Assembly (NCBI RefSeq): GCF_000213175.1
Contig: NW_009799104.1
Coordinates: 647,048-711,047, forward strand
DNA length: 64,000 nt
Source: Neurospora tetrasperma FGSC 2508
Lineage: Eukaryota > Ascomycota > Sordariomycetes > Sordariales > Sordariaceae
Reading direction: 5' to 3'
The notes beneath the pieces were generated by a model, which was not told where the DNA came from, made no database searches, and saw only the letters and a list, made by a program, of their open reading frames with translations. Within the stretch, counting starts at the first letter, position 1. Every line of letters starts with the position of its first letter. Positions 23,853 through 35,986 of this stretch are shown one piece after another. Position numbers and translations under genes: made by a program.

Positions 23853-24538
23853 NNNNNNNNNNNNNNNNNNNNNNNNNNNNNNNNNNNNNNNNNNNNNNNN
23901 NNNNNNNNNNNNNNNNNNNNNNNNNNNNNNNNNNNNNNNNNNNNNNNNNNNNNNNNNNNNNNNNNNNNNNNNNNNNNNNNNNNNNNNNNNNNNNNNNNNN
24001 NNNNNNNNNNNNNNNNNNNNNNNNNNNNNNNNNNNNNNNNNNNNNNNNNNNNNNNNNNNNNNNNNNNNNNNNNNNNNNNNNNNNNNNNNNNNNNNNNNNN
24101 NNNNNNNNNNNNNNNNNNNNNNNNNNNNNNNNNNNNNNNNNNNNNNNNNNNNNNNNNNNNNNNNNNNNNNNNNNNNNNNNNNNNNNNNNNNNNNNNNNNN
24201 NNNNNNNNNNNNNNNNNNNNNNNNNNNNNNNNNNNNNNNNNNNNNNNNNNNNNNNNNNNNNNNNNNNNNNNNNNNNNNNNNNNNNNNNNNNNNNNNNNNN
24301 NNNNNNNNNNNNNNNNNNNNNNNNNNNNNNNNNNNNNNNNNNNNNNNNNNNNNNNNNNNNNNNNNNNNNNNNNNNNNNNNNNNNNNNNNNNNNNNNNNNN
24401 NNNNNNNNNNNNNNNNNNNNNNNNNNNNNNNNNNNNNNNNNNNNNNNNNNNNNNNNNNNNNNNNNNNNNNNNNNNNNNNNNNNNNNNNNNNNNNNNNNNN
24501 NNNNNNNNNNNNNNNNNNNNNNNNNNNNNNNNNNNNNN
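23853..24538. other. Assembly gap (N run)
   Basis: All bases are N. On its left is the 3' flank of the SCYL2-like gene; on its right it cuts off the 3' end of the minus-strand 5S rRNA gene. Confidence 1.
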
Positions 24539-24638
24539 CGCTGGTCGTCACCGACCCAACTACTAGTCTGGCCCTCACTGGCTTATCTATGGGAGAGCGG
24601 ACGGGATCCCGAGTTTTCCAGTGGGTATGGTCGTATGT
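24539..24638 (-). rRNA. 5S ribosomal RNA gene, 3' end lost in gap
   Basis: Read on the minus strand from 24638, the sequence begins ACATACGACCATACCCACTG and continues through CTCCCATAGATAAGCCAG to GGGTCGGTGACGACCAGCG, where it meets the gap. This agrees with the Neurospora crassa alpha-type 5S rRNA as I remember it over all 100 visible bases; about 20 bases of the usual 120 are missing. Neurospora 5S genes are dispersed singly through the genome and transcribed by RNA polymerase III, so an isolated copy between protein genes is expected. Internal promoter sequences lie in the visible part. Whether it is a functional gene or a pseudogene cannot be settled without the 3' end and the T-run terminator. 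Confidence 0.93.
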
Positions 24639-24663
24639 GCTTGTTTATTTTCCTTCAGCCGTC

Positions 24664-24667
24664 TATA
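24664..24667 (-). promoter_or_regulatory. TATA box of the 5S rRNA gene
   Basis: TATA on the minus strand at exactly -29 to -26 from the 5S start. Neurospora 5S genes are known to need an upstream TATA at this position, which supports this being an active gene. Confidence 0.8.
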
Positions 24668-24825
24668 AGGTTGGTGGCTGGGCAGGTAAACATGTTTGTT
24701 ACTATCGCAGAAGAAAGTCGACATCTCGAACTTGCGATTCAGCCAGGAAGACATTGGTCAATATCCACAACGCTTTTAAACTCAAGCGGGTTCAAAAAAT
24801 AGTAAAATAATTGAAACTAAAGTCA

Positions 24826-25102
24826 AGCAAACAAAGTAGCACCTCCATCATTACGCCAGCCAGAAGCCTTGACAATCTCATCAACAGCCCCTGCAGGAGA
24901 AGGTCCCCAAAGGAGGAGGAGGTGGTGGTGCCGCAGGAGGTTTTGGTTTATTAGTAGAGTTGTACTTTCCTGGTGGAGGGCGATTGGGGAAGCTTGTGAG
25001 AAGAATGGGAGGAGGAGGAGGAGGAGGAGGAGGAGGAGGAGGAGGAGGAGGGCCGCAAGGGCAGTCGGTGGTGAGTATTGTTGTTGTTGTGAGCATCTTC
25101 AA
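24826..25102 (-). pseudogene. Doubtful proline-rich ORF with apparent frameshift
   Basis: From 25096 downward one frame reads a Thr-rich start, about 15 consecutive prolines, then PNRPPPGKYNSTNKPKPP and PPPPPPLGTFS, and soon stops at 24881. Just before that stop, at a GGGG run (about 24904-24907), the +1 frame opens into VDEIVKASGWRNDGGATLFA and a stop at 24826-24828, a very protein-like C-terminus. One G fewer would fuse the two. It could be a sequencing homopolymer error next to a gap, a real mutation, or coincidence in a GGA-repeat region. An intron (GTACAA..ACTAAT..CTGCAG) is also possible but would need another upstream frame. No family recognised. Confidence 0.25.
25007..25051. repeat. 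(GGA)n trinucleotide repeat
   Basis: About 15 near-perfect GGA units on the plus strand (TCC/CCT on minus), the source of the long proline run in the doubtful minus ORF. Confidence 0.95.
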
Positions 25103-26077
25103 TGGTTGACGTGTACGAGACGGACTACTGTTGAAGCAGATTACGGAACGGGTAGTGGTGGTGGTGGCACGTAAGAAAGTAAGATGGTTTTAACAAAAGC
25201 AGCCATATAAGCAGTCTATTTCGGAAGTTCGGAGTTCAAAGTCTTGCCTACTGTGATAACTTCTTGTTTATGATATCATCTTTCTCAACTTAACGTCTTA
25301 CGACCATCTACCTATCTTTTTCAACAAATTTATGCGCTAACAAACCTGTCCCCAGTAACTTATATCTAGTAAATGACGCCTGTCTACCTACCTACTAATT
25401 ATCACATACTATCCCGCTCCCTTAACTAAAGGAAAGAGGGGAAAAGGGGGGAGGGGCGACTCGCTAGCAAGCGACAAGATAAACAACAAAAAAGGTAGAT
25501 TAGTATTTTCGATTGTCACTTACTAGTTCGATACATACACACATATCGTTCCTCAAGCTGTCTATACATTTTACCTAGTGGAGTGGGTGCGAACTTGCCT
25601 ACCTACTCTGGCAACACACGGGACACTCACGGGTATCGGGTATCTATCAACCTGCTTACTTACCTACCTCTTGTTTCGATTTTAGGCAACGTTGGTCTTT
25701 GCCCCGTTTAGTTCAACCAGATGAGGATGCTAAACAGGCTATTAAGCATGCTAATCACAAAGGTCTACAAAAGCACACACCAAAGACGAACAGGGAAGAG
25801 AGATCGATGTAAAAGAAGTCAAGGTAAATGAATCCCTTTTGTATTCAACCCTCCTTCAAGGTACTGGAAAAGCCAGAAACAAAGCTGACGGCGCTAAAGT
25901 AAAAAAATAAAATAAAAAGCATTGGCGACACCCTCTATTAACCAGCCAACCAGCTTCCACTACACCTTGTGTCTCTTTCTTTTCAAATGATAGACCACAC
26001 ACATACACACACAGCAGAAACTTAACTTTCTAACCAACCACTCACGCCTCAGCCCAAGCCCAAGCATAAGCCTAAGC
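25103..26077. other. 3' flank of the Aim21-like gene
   Basis: AT-richer sequence with several TACCTACCTA-type motifs common in Neurospora intergenic DNA. It probably includes the 3' UTR of the Aim21-like gene. I see no gene. Confidence 0.55.
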
Positions 26078-29000
26078 CTAAGCCTCCTCACCACCCTTAT
26101 CCTCCACCTCCAAAGGCTTCACGTTTCCACTTCCATCTCTAGTGACATGCTCCGCGACAATAGTCTCTCCAGCTGTGTTGGTCACCAGGGACTTGACCTC
26201 CTCCTTTGGCGCCTCTTCGTCGGGGACAGAGCCAGTGTTAGAAGAGTTAGTAACCTCGGTATCAGCAGCTGCTGCCTCAGCCTTTGCTGACGCAGTAGTA
26301 GCATCGCGCTTATCTTCTACCTGTTCGGTGGCTTCAGAGGCAGCAGTCTCAGCTTCTCTGGCTTCGACGGGTTCTGGAGCGGGAGCTTCGGTCGAAGTAG
26401 GGGTATCAGCCGGAGCAGAAGATTCGGCCTCGGTTTCGGCTTCGGTCTCCTCCTGAGCCTTTAACTCCCGCTCGATGGCGGGGGTGGAGGGGAAAGCACC
26501 TGGTGCTTCGGGGGTGATAGCCTCGGGGAGAGGACTGGGCTCGGACTCGGGCTCGGGGGTCTTTTCCTCCTTTATCTCTTCCTTTGGTGCCTCCTCCTGA
26601 TCCTCATTCTGGAAAGGCTCAGGAGCAAGCTTTTCTACCACAACCTTGGCCTCGTCCTTGACGTTCTCGAGCGTGGGCTTCTCAGCCTCAGTCTCGGTCT
26701 TGGACTCAGCCTTAACCTCTTCCGTCTTCTCCTTAGGCTTCTCCTCTTCTAGTGCCTTCAACTCAGCAACACCAACACTAACACCACCCTCCTCACTCTC
26801 AGGGTCAATAGCCCAATAACTAATCGAAACCGAGAAACTCAACTTCGGACCAGCCACCTCCTTCTTCTCCTCAACCACCGCCGGTGCCGGCGCCGCAGCA
26901 GCCGCAGCAGCAGCCTTAGCAGCTGCAGGCGCCCTTCTCTGGGGACCCCTCGCCCTGCCCTTCCTAGCATCACTAAGCGGCACCTTCTCCTTCTTCTCCT
27001 CCTTCTCCTGCTCCTCAGCCGGCGCCTCCTCCTTCTTAGCGGGCATTTGCGGGCCGAGACGCAAGCGATTGTTGAGGTCGTTCATGAAACCGGCCTGCAA
27101 AGCGGCGATCTTAGAGCCCATCGGACGAGCGGGGACGGCGGGCTTTTGACGCGGAGGAGCGGCGGCCTCGGCGGGTTCGAGACCGCCGGATGTGGGAGAC
27201 GCCTTGACGAGGCGGGCGGGAATGGCGGGCTTGGCGGCAGGCTTGGGCTTGGGACGGTCGGGGATGGATGGGCGCGAAGGAAGAGATGGGCGGGCGGGAA
27301 TCACCGGGGGCGAGGGCTTTCGTTCTGTGACCACGGCGGAAGTGGGGGCAGGCTCCTTTGGCTCGGGGGTCTTGTCTTCGATCTCGGGCTTCTGGGCGAG
27401 CTTCTCGTCGATCTTGGGCTCAGGCAACTCTGTACGGGGAGAGACTTGGGGAGACTCGGCTGTGGCCTCCTCCGTCTGCTCCTCGTCCTGCTGGGGGGTA
27501 GAAACCTCGGTCTGCAGCTGCAAGCTCTCCGGGCTATCCTCCCAAACATCGCGGCTAGGGAACCTCTGAGCCATGGCCGGCCTAGCCTTGGCAGCCTCCT
27601 TCTTCACTTCCTGCAGAAGATGGGGCTGGCCCTGAACCCAGGAAGGTTTTTGCTGGTGCGAAGAAGACTTGGGAATACTCGACTTGACGAAACCATCGGG
27701 ACCGTTTTCCCGGGCTTCCTTTTCGGCAAGCTCTTCTTGTTGACGAGCAAACGCTTGAGCAAAGGTCTCGCCCTCGCGAGGTTCTACCTGGGGCTTGGCC
27801 TGCTCCTGACCCTCTTCCTCTTGCTGCTCCGCGGAGGGTTCCGGAGTGGAAACTTCGGCAGTGTACATGGTACTGCTGGGGGCGTCCTCCCAGACGTCAG
27901 CACTGGGGAAGCGGCGCTTGTGTTCGGTCTTGGGCCGCAAGGGCACCTCAGGCTTCTTCGCGGGTTGTTCGTCATCCCTGAAAAGGGGCTCATATTCCTC
28001 GACATCCTCGAGAGGAGTAGAGCGCATCTCGTAAGAGTTTTCCCTGTAGATGCTGGTCGGTCTGCTATTCGGGCGGCTCTTGTGCTCAGCATGTTCGCGG
28101 CGCTCAGGCACAACGGCCGGTTCGTGATCATAAAGAGATGGGTTCTTTGCAACCTCATCCTCGGCAAGGATGGGCGCAGTGTACTCTTCCTCCTCTTCAG
28201 CCACCGGTGCCGATCCGTCCATGGACTTGCCTCTGGAGTGGCGACGGCTGGGCTCATCCACGTGAATCACGTTTTTGGGTTCTTCATCCTCCTCAAGAGC
28301 GCGGGGCTCCCCACCGTCGTCTTGTACAGCAAAGGTTGGCTTGACAGGAGACTTGCGCCGGGAGGAACTAGGGCGGGGAGATGCGACGCGGGAGGTAGAC
28401 TCCTCGATGGCTTGCCATCCGATCTGCTCGCTGGGGGTACCGGGATAGTTTTGGACACCTGTGGGCAGAATATGTTAGCCAGAAGCAAGTATAGCAAAGT
28501 ATGCATACAAATGATGCTTACCAAGACCCGCTCCACGACTGGCGGTCTCACGAACAATCTTGTTCAGGTTCTCACTGCTCATGGCGAAGTCGTTGGAACG
28601 ATCGTATTGATAAGGCGTGTGCTCCTTCTTCAGCGCCTCGGGGTGCTTGTCAAAATAAGCCTTTTCAAGCTTGTCCACGGCAAACACACCATGGCCATGA
28701 AGGCCATAGCTGCCGGGAGGAAGGCCGCCGCGGGAAGAAGTTCTACGAGTATGATTCTTGGCCTTTTCGGCAGTTGCGCCAGGAGCAGGCGATGGAGCCT
28801 GGACATCACCAGCGTTCTTGTACATGGGCACTTGCTGGCCAATCTGGGGAATACCATGCTCGTCTTCCAAGTCCACCGACAGCTGGCTAGTAGTGCTAGC
28901 TTTTTTCTTGAGACTCCTGTTGGCCGGAAGGACATGTGTAGACTCGTCGTGGCTGCTGGGACGGCCGATTCCAAAGGCCGCAGCTCTGTCGCTATCGGTG

Positions 29001-29419
29001 CGCGTAACAGCCATAATGCGCTGCTTGGCATGAGCAGGAGGCAGGGACGGCTTGGGCGCATGGAGCTTGAGATCGTGGCCGATGGTCCTAGTTTGCTCCG
29101 GGGTAGTACTCTGCTCGCTGGAAGGAGGATTCTCGGTGATGTTGGCATATTCCATGCCCTCTTGGCCGAGGGACGGCAGGTCAACAGACGTAGATCTCTT
29201 GATGTCCTCGCCATTGTGACCGTTGCGCAGGGGATGCGCAGACTTGGGTTGAATAGGACCCTCGTTAAGAGGCGAAGGCGCAAAGCGGTTCGGGTTCGGG
29301 CTCATGGAGCGATCGATGCGGTTCTTAAGCGGGCGTGGAGGGATCATTGGGGCTGGCTGTTTTTCCGTACTCCTAGACGGTCTAGGGGGGATGGGAGGCT
29401 GGGATGCTGTGGTAGACAT
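26078..29419 (-). CDS. Aim21-like actin cortical patch protein
   Basis: Fungal Aim21-family protein; in yeast Aim21 works with Tda2 at cortical actin patches to limit barbed-end assembly. Exons 29419-28522 and 28458-26078 (63-nt intron) encode 1092 residues. The protein is almost wholly disordered: an N-terminal PPRP-rich segment (QPPIPPRPSRS, MIPPRPLKN), then long Glu/Pro/Ala-rich tracts. Two copies of a conserved motif, RRFPSADVWEDAP (about 483) and RFPSRDVWEDSP (about 598), are each followed by TEVSTP or AEVSTP, the hallmark I associate with the family. Proline clusters such as PPVIPARPSLPSRPSIPDRP could bind SH3 domains, and KLSFSVSISYWAIDP is a conserved-looking short strand region. The family call rests on the repeated motif. 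Confidence 0.75.
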
Positions 29420-32400
29420 GGTGATATCTGGGCTCGGGACGAGTCGAAGCTATGTATGTACCGTGCGTATAATGGTAAATCTGGCTCAGTGACCAATGTC
29501 TCGGTTCTCTGGATATGGCTGTCGAGCTGTGAAGCACGTCGGTATCAGAGGCAGTGGCGGGTATGATGGGTCGTGTAGTATCGTCAAAATCGAAGTCACT
29601 CGTGTAAGTGGCTCGGTACTAAAGTGACTACAACAGGAACGTGCGCCTTGGGGTTAGCACAGGTTCTTTACCATGTATTCACAGGAACAAGTCAATGGCA
29701 ACCGATGTCAAAGGAACACTGGGATGTAAGATAAGTGCGCCTGGTAAGCACAAGGATGTGTTGAAGGTGAGGGAAGTGGGTGTGTATGCTTGGTGAGCTT
29801 TCGTGATATTGTGGGTGGTGATACGGCAGTGTGCGGCCAGAAAGGGGCAACCCGGCGGAGAAGCTGGGCTTCCGGATCGCCTCCCCCTTGGTCACCGCTT
29901 ATGGGTTTGGACGGTTCGCCATAGTCTGGAAACACCGCGCTTGCGCCCATTCGCTTGGGATCCAGTGCGTCTCGGCTGTTCGGTTGGCGCGGCTCTCTTC
30001 TTTGTTAGGGGGCATCGTGAAAAGGTATTCCAAGACTTTGCTCACGCAGCCTTCCGCCTCACAAGATAAGAAGTCTTGTCACTGCCATGGAAACTTGTAC
30101 CGAGAAGCCCGGTACTGTCTGATAAGACGATGCCGGGTACTTTTCTTTGCAATAGCAGTACATGTAGCTGGATGATGAGCTTCCATGTCTGGACATGGCT
30201 ATCGCGGGAAAGAAGGAGATCACCATTGCCCATCCGCTTGCACATGTACAAGCTTCAAGTTGATGCCCTTTTGTCCTTTCCCAGCTTCTCAGCTCCACGA
30301 ATGGCTTCATATTATCCGTACCCCTTCTGCCAATTCGGGGTTACGAAGACTTCGATGGCTCGGTGAGGTTGACATGGAAGGTGGTGTTGTGTCCATGTCG
30401 TGGCTGGGCAGATGTTGGGGCAGGATGGAAAAGATGGATGGTGGGGGACGGCATGTGTCAAGGTGCCAGCAGGAAGGCCGGCGCTTGCTCAAGCCCGTGG
30501 AAGCTGAATCAGACGGATGGGATGGATGGATGGCGTGTGCCACGGTACTGCACTCACCTAGAGATAAGGTTCCGTGTTGACAACGCAAGTATAATGGTGG
30601 TGGTGTTGACGGGCGATTAGGTTCATAGGAAGGGTTGAGTTGGGGTCAATTGGGAAACTTGAAAGAGTAAGATGGATGGATGATGGCCTCTCTTGCTTTC
30701 CCTGTTCTTTAAAGAAGCTTGAGTCAGGTCGATCGAGTAAGTTGTTGCAGGTCGAAGTAATAATGGAAACAAATGTAGGTATTGGCGATGGAATGAACTC
30801 GGTGGGCGGCGCGCTGGCCACTTATATCGTCTTTGTTATGTACAAACAGCAGACTGGAACCTGTGAGAGACTGAGAATGTCCGTCACTTCATCATGCATG
30901 CCGCACTAATACTCGAAATACTGTCCCGACGACTGTCTATCCGCACAATGAACTGTCTGCTTCCATGACCAATTGGGGCATTCATCTGCAATAGCATGTG
31001 CATCGTCAATGGCCTCATTGGGCTTAGGACAAAGTGCCCCAATGCCCCTCATCGTCATTTGGCGATTCAACCGCCATGGTACCGCAAAAGTACCGCCAAA
31101 AGCCGTCATCTGATGGGGCATATACAGTATCATTCATTGTACTGTTACACGGTACGATTCGACCGGTTCCTGATCGAGTCTACTGCAGTGCAGTGCCTGC
31201 TCTTCACAATGTAGCCATCTGACCGTCAAATTCTGCAGCCCAGCCGAGTCCATTCATTCATTATGAGTATCAAATAACTGCTGTCATCACAACCCTCTCT
31301 TTTAGTCCTCTATTCAAAATCCAATGTTGTAGTTTCAAGATAGCCCGGTTCACAGACAGCTCGAGCACTCAACCGACTCCGGCTGAAGTGAGGTGCCCTG
31401 CCCTGCCCGCGGTGCTCATCAAGGTGCCCGCACGCCTCAAAGCTTCCCCTGGCAGCGCCGCCTCAAAGAACATTTCAGGTTTTCCAGCGTTAAACCCCTT
31501 TCAGTCATCCCCTGGCACCCGAGGCCCCGTCATATCTCTACCCCACCATTGCCCCACCTCTTTGAGATGCAACGACGAGCTGCCAAAAGGAAGGAAGCTG
31601 CCCTAACACTGAAGAGTTCCTTCTCAAACGGCCCAGCTCTGCAATCGAGGCCCAAGTGACGTGCAGAGTTTTTACTACAGTAGTAGTTCATAACATTGGA
31701 CATCTGATTGTTCCCCTTTTCTTTTTCCGTCCTTCCGTCTCTCCCTGCTCCTCCTTTCTGTCTATCAACAGCCAGCTCGAGCACGTTTGTTTTGTTCCTA
31801 TCGAGCATCAGGCCCCGAGACGGAGAACGGATACACTTTGAATATGTAGGTGGGGCGTGTAGTACTGATCTGCCCTTCTTTCCCCTCCACTTCATGACAT
31901 GCTCCTGGGTCTCGATATTATTCTTGATGAGACCTTCCTCGAAAACAACACCAGTGAACAAGAGCACAAAGTGTTGTTGTCATGGTTATCGTACTGTAGT
32001 GAGGCTACTACCGACGCACTCTACTAGCGAGACGACAGCTCCGGTGAAAAAGTCCAAGACTCCGGGCCGTTCCCCTCATCTCCTCCTCTTCTCATCTTCC
32101 CTCTCGGTCCCAAGAGATGTTGGGAATGCAGCAAGCCCCAAAAAAAGAGTAGACAATTCGCAAAGCCCCAGGCCAATCACATCCGAAACACAACGTTGTG
32201 CCTAAACCCAACGGTGACCGCTTCTTTACGCCAGGGCAAGCTTCTACGCGATTTGACGCACCTCTTGCATATTTACGAGCTATATATGAAGTTCAAAGTA
32301 TACGACAGGTACCAGTCTTGATCTCGTCAGACTGGGGCTGAACGTGTTGGCTCCTTGCCAGCCGAACACGTATTGTACCATAGCTCTTAGCCGCCGTTCA

Positions 32401-33114
32401 CGATAGCAAAGGTTTCGGTCTTTTACAAAAGGTACCTTCTTTTTATCGTGTCCATGCGCTAGTCGTAAAATTCAAGCGAATGAATCTCGAGATTGTGATC
32501 CCTCTTTTCTTCTGGGAAGAGAGGGAATCTCGAAGAAGGGTCGACAAGAAATCAAACCTTCAAATGACGCAATCCCCATTTGATCGTCAAGCTCCAGGAC
32601 TACATAACATCCGTCATATCATCCCACATACAACAACGGGGAGAACCCTTTGACCTTTCAATTGTTGAACAACCTCCTCTCGTGGCAACAATGTCGGTTT
32701 TCTTAGTTAACAGAAACTCGAACAACCACAAATCGGAACAGTCATCCCGAAAAGCCAAGATCGCGGGGAAGCCGATTTGAACCTACACAATCGCGGCACA
32801 AGAAACAAACCCACTGCAAACTTGTATGACGGACCATTCAATTCTTGATACGCCCAGAAAAACTCTTTGGTACAACAACTTGCATGATACCAGCCATGTA
32901 TTATGTCATTCCCTCGCTGCGTCCGTTTCCCACAGTGTTTTTCAACAACAGCTCTCTCTGCAGTGCCCACAGCAAAGACAAACCTATGGTTCAAGGCAAA
33001 ACATAACCGAGAAACAACCTGAATACATATGTAGAAACTGCTGATAACTTGGCCGTTTCATGCAAGACATCTACCAGGTACACTACAGCCGAGATCGCCG
33101 AAAGGTAAGGCGGT

Positions 33115-33148
<34 letters not shown>

Positions 33149-35986
33149 TCGCCGTTCATCTCTCAAGCAAGGTCGATCCAGGTACTACTGTATATACATA
33201 CATACATACATATTTACCACCGACCTGTCTCTAACGAACCCATCCATCCCCATGACACACTCAACCCCAGCTTTTTGTTTCCACAGTATGTTTCGTAGCA
33301 CGAAACCCGCGTCGTTTCCTATTTCGATAATCATTTGATCGATCACAAGACTAATTTGTCGCTTTTTTTTCTTTTTTTCTACATGCAGTGTACAAGTCTG
33401 TACCTACTTACTCGTCTACCTCAACTCCTCAAGGGGGTTTCGCCTGAGGAAGTCGCCAAAATCGCGGGGAAGTTACACGTCTAGTTGGTCCTAGTTGGTT
33501 GACCCCCAGAGAGATCACCACAATCATACATAGAATGTAATGTAATTGGCAACAGGTGATTGGTTGGGCTTTGTTGTTTGTTCTCAATTGAGAGAGGACG
33601 ACAGCCCCTTGGCCTTTTCGTGGCATTGACCGGTATACCTATCCTATAGTTTATACTATGGTGTTTATGGGTCGTTCGTTCTCTGGTCGAGTTACACGGA
33701 ACGAGACGGATTGTGATACTAATTACTTCCACGAAAAAAAAGTAAGCAACAACAGTTTTCGAACATGGCATACCGTGGTGATACTCGGTTGTAGTTATAA
33801 CCCATATGTTGAAATGTCAGATGTCAAAGATGAATGAAGAGAAAGAAGAGGCTAATCTACATCGGACGGAAGAGCTAGGGAAGGGTTCCTATATGCGTCT
33901 GTCAGATGGACATGGGAGACCAAAGAGACCAGATGGGAACCCAAGGCATCTGATATGTGATGGCATGTGCTATGATAACGGGGGACTGGAGTCTGCCTAC
34001 TTTGGTATATGATGCGGACTGTTAACCACTTTCCTCAGGATGGATGATAATGCAAGCTTGTCTGTGCATGTCCCTCCGGAGTTAGTTCAATGCTGTTTCT
34101 AAAGTCTCGGGTGAATGTGCTTTGTTCGTCAGTGACAGACAGCTTGCTGGGCATGTCCGGCCAACTGTGAGTAAATAGACCAGTATAGAAATCGTCCATC
34201 TTGTCCGCTGCAAGGGAAGAAGTGTTCAGTCACTTTCAGTAGACGGGAAAGGCTTCAACACGATCACATGCGCTGAATTGGGCGAGCTCGGATGTAGAGT
34301 CCAATGATGTTTCATTTCAATACACTATATAAAGCTGGAGCTAATCGGAGCAAGGGCGAGCCAAGGCCCACCGTCCTCGGATCTGCTCTCCACGCCCGTG
34401 TCTTTCACATTCTTTCATATGAAACAAGTTTCCATCTGAAGAGAGCACGTTAGCCATGTCTCTCTTGCTTGCTGATGGGTTCCAATGGGTGTGTTTTGGG
34501 CTAGACAGGAAGTGAATGCAAGCTGTAATCTCAGAAGGAACAATTGGTACAGTCCACGTATGGCTGTATCAATACCTCATCACCCGAAGGCATAGGAATC
34601 CCTTTTATCATCATGTACAGCAGCAATGGAAAGGAGAAGAATGGTGATGGGAAGGTGAGAGGAAGAGACGGAGTAGGGAGAAGTCGTACCTTTTTATGGT
34701 ATGATAACGTTATGTTACAACAGCATCATATGCAACACTAGCATGGTTGTGATGAAGCTGCCCAGAAGGACCTTCCCCAGCGATACCAGAACTCTGATAC
34801 ACCATGTATGTCATCGAGTCCACGACCACCTTCAGATTCTTTTCCAGTGCGTCTGGTGCCCAATCGCGACTTGGACGCGGCGGATGTGCCGTCTCTGACC
34901 ATACCACATCTGTTCCGACCACGGCCACCACTTGGTGCAAAAACAATTAGTCGTCATGGAATCTCGCAGCGTCCTGTGGCTCCTAGTTGCTAGCCATGAC
35001 AAGGTCCATCTTCGCGGTGTTTTAACTTCTGTCAAGATCGCAACAGATCGTCGCCGACTAGACCTCGCCAGGCGGGCAACCAGGCAGCCTAGGGTAGCAT
35101 GCCGTCCATGATGTTTGTAGCAAAAAAAGCTGTCGACATTTGTCTACAAGAATTCTGCACCAATCGTTAGCCTTCTGTGATATCAGACAGACGCATTGGT
35201 TATAGAGTTGAGAAAAAAAGCAAAGGTTTGCAAGGTGTGTCAGACTGTTGAGCTTGATATATTAAGTGTTCAACATAGAGATTCAGTTGTTTGAAGAAGA
35301 ATAAGTCATCATCCGTGGGGGGATTGGTACACAAAAAAAAAATGCGAATTATGTCTTACCTGTTTGAAGTTAGTCAACGACGGCACCGGTGCGCCAATTA
35401 TCTCTGTTGTGATGGCATCGCGGGCCAAACAGAGACGCAAGAAGTTGGGACGGAAAAAAAGTTGAAAAGAAAAAGCTTCAAAACCCCTGCCGCGAATTTT
35501 ATGCTGGCGAGAAGCAAATGGAAAGGAAAGCTTGGACCACTCACAGCGCGATCGCACAGCCAGCCGCCTGCCGGGCGTGACAGTACCCCGCTTTTAGCTG
35601 AGACCAAAATTTAACCCCACCGTGAACCTTCACTTCTGCGAACGGTATCGCGATCGGTCAGTCACAGGCCACAGCCCGGCCACAGCCCAGGCACAAGGCA
35701 GACGGCACGCAGTCGCCATAGCGCCTTGGGCGGGCAACAACAGCCTGTCGTCCCTCCCCAGCAGTAGTGAGTGGGCACCTGATATTCCCCCCCCCACCAG
35801 CCCCCATCATTGGGTACTGACAAACTTCGAACTACGAAAGAGGCCAATATAATATCAACACCACCCGCCATTCACCGATTCTCTTTTCCTCCGCTTCTTC
35901 TGCCCGACGTCTTGCTCTAGCCATACTCTTGCATATTACTCATTTCGAAACCTTTATAAAAAGTTTCCAGCAAAACAACCGCCAAA
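29420..35986. other. Long intergenic region, no recognisable gene
   Basis: Over 6.5 kb between divergent genes (Aim21-like and NTF2). Only short ORFs occur, the longest being 165 codons at 31708-32205 (plus) and 145 codons at 31530-31967 (minus); these overlap antisense and lack protein-like motifs. It contains (CA)14 at 33119-33146, (TACA)n at 33195-33211, a GGAT run near 30519-30532 and many short purine/pyrimidine tracts. I found no tRNA, 5S copy or transposon signature. It may hold long leaders, promoters or noncoding RNAs that cannot be read directly. Confidence 0.5.
33119..33146. repeat. (CA)14 microsatellite
   Basis: Perfect CA dinucleotide run, followed 50 bp later by a short TACA tetranucleotide run (33195-33211). 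Confidence 0.95.

Noticed and set aside
23838-24578. 246-codon minus ORF across the first gap
   Set aside because: Consists almost wholly of undetermined residues and overlaps the 5S rRNA gene.
27047-29566. 839-codon plus-strand ORF antisense to the Aim21-like gene
   Set aside because: It lies opposite a well-supported gene, its composition is the complement of Glu/Pro/Ala-rich codons, and it has no recognisable domain. Long antisense ORFs are common over GC-biased coding sequence.
35955-35963. TATAAAAAG as NTF2 TATA box
   Set aside because: Only about 24 bp from the ATG, too close to leave a usual transcription start and leader.
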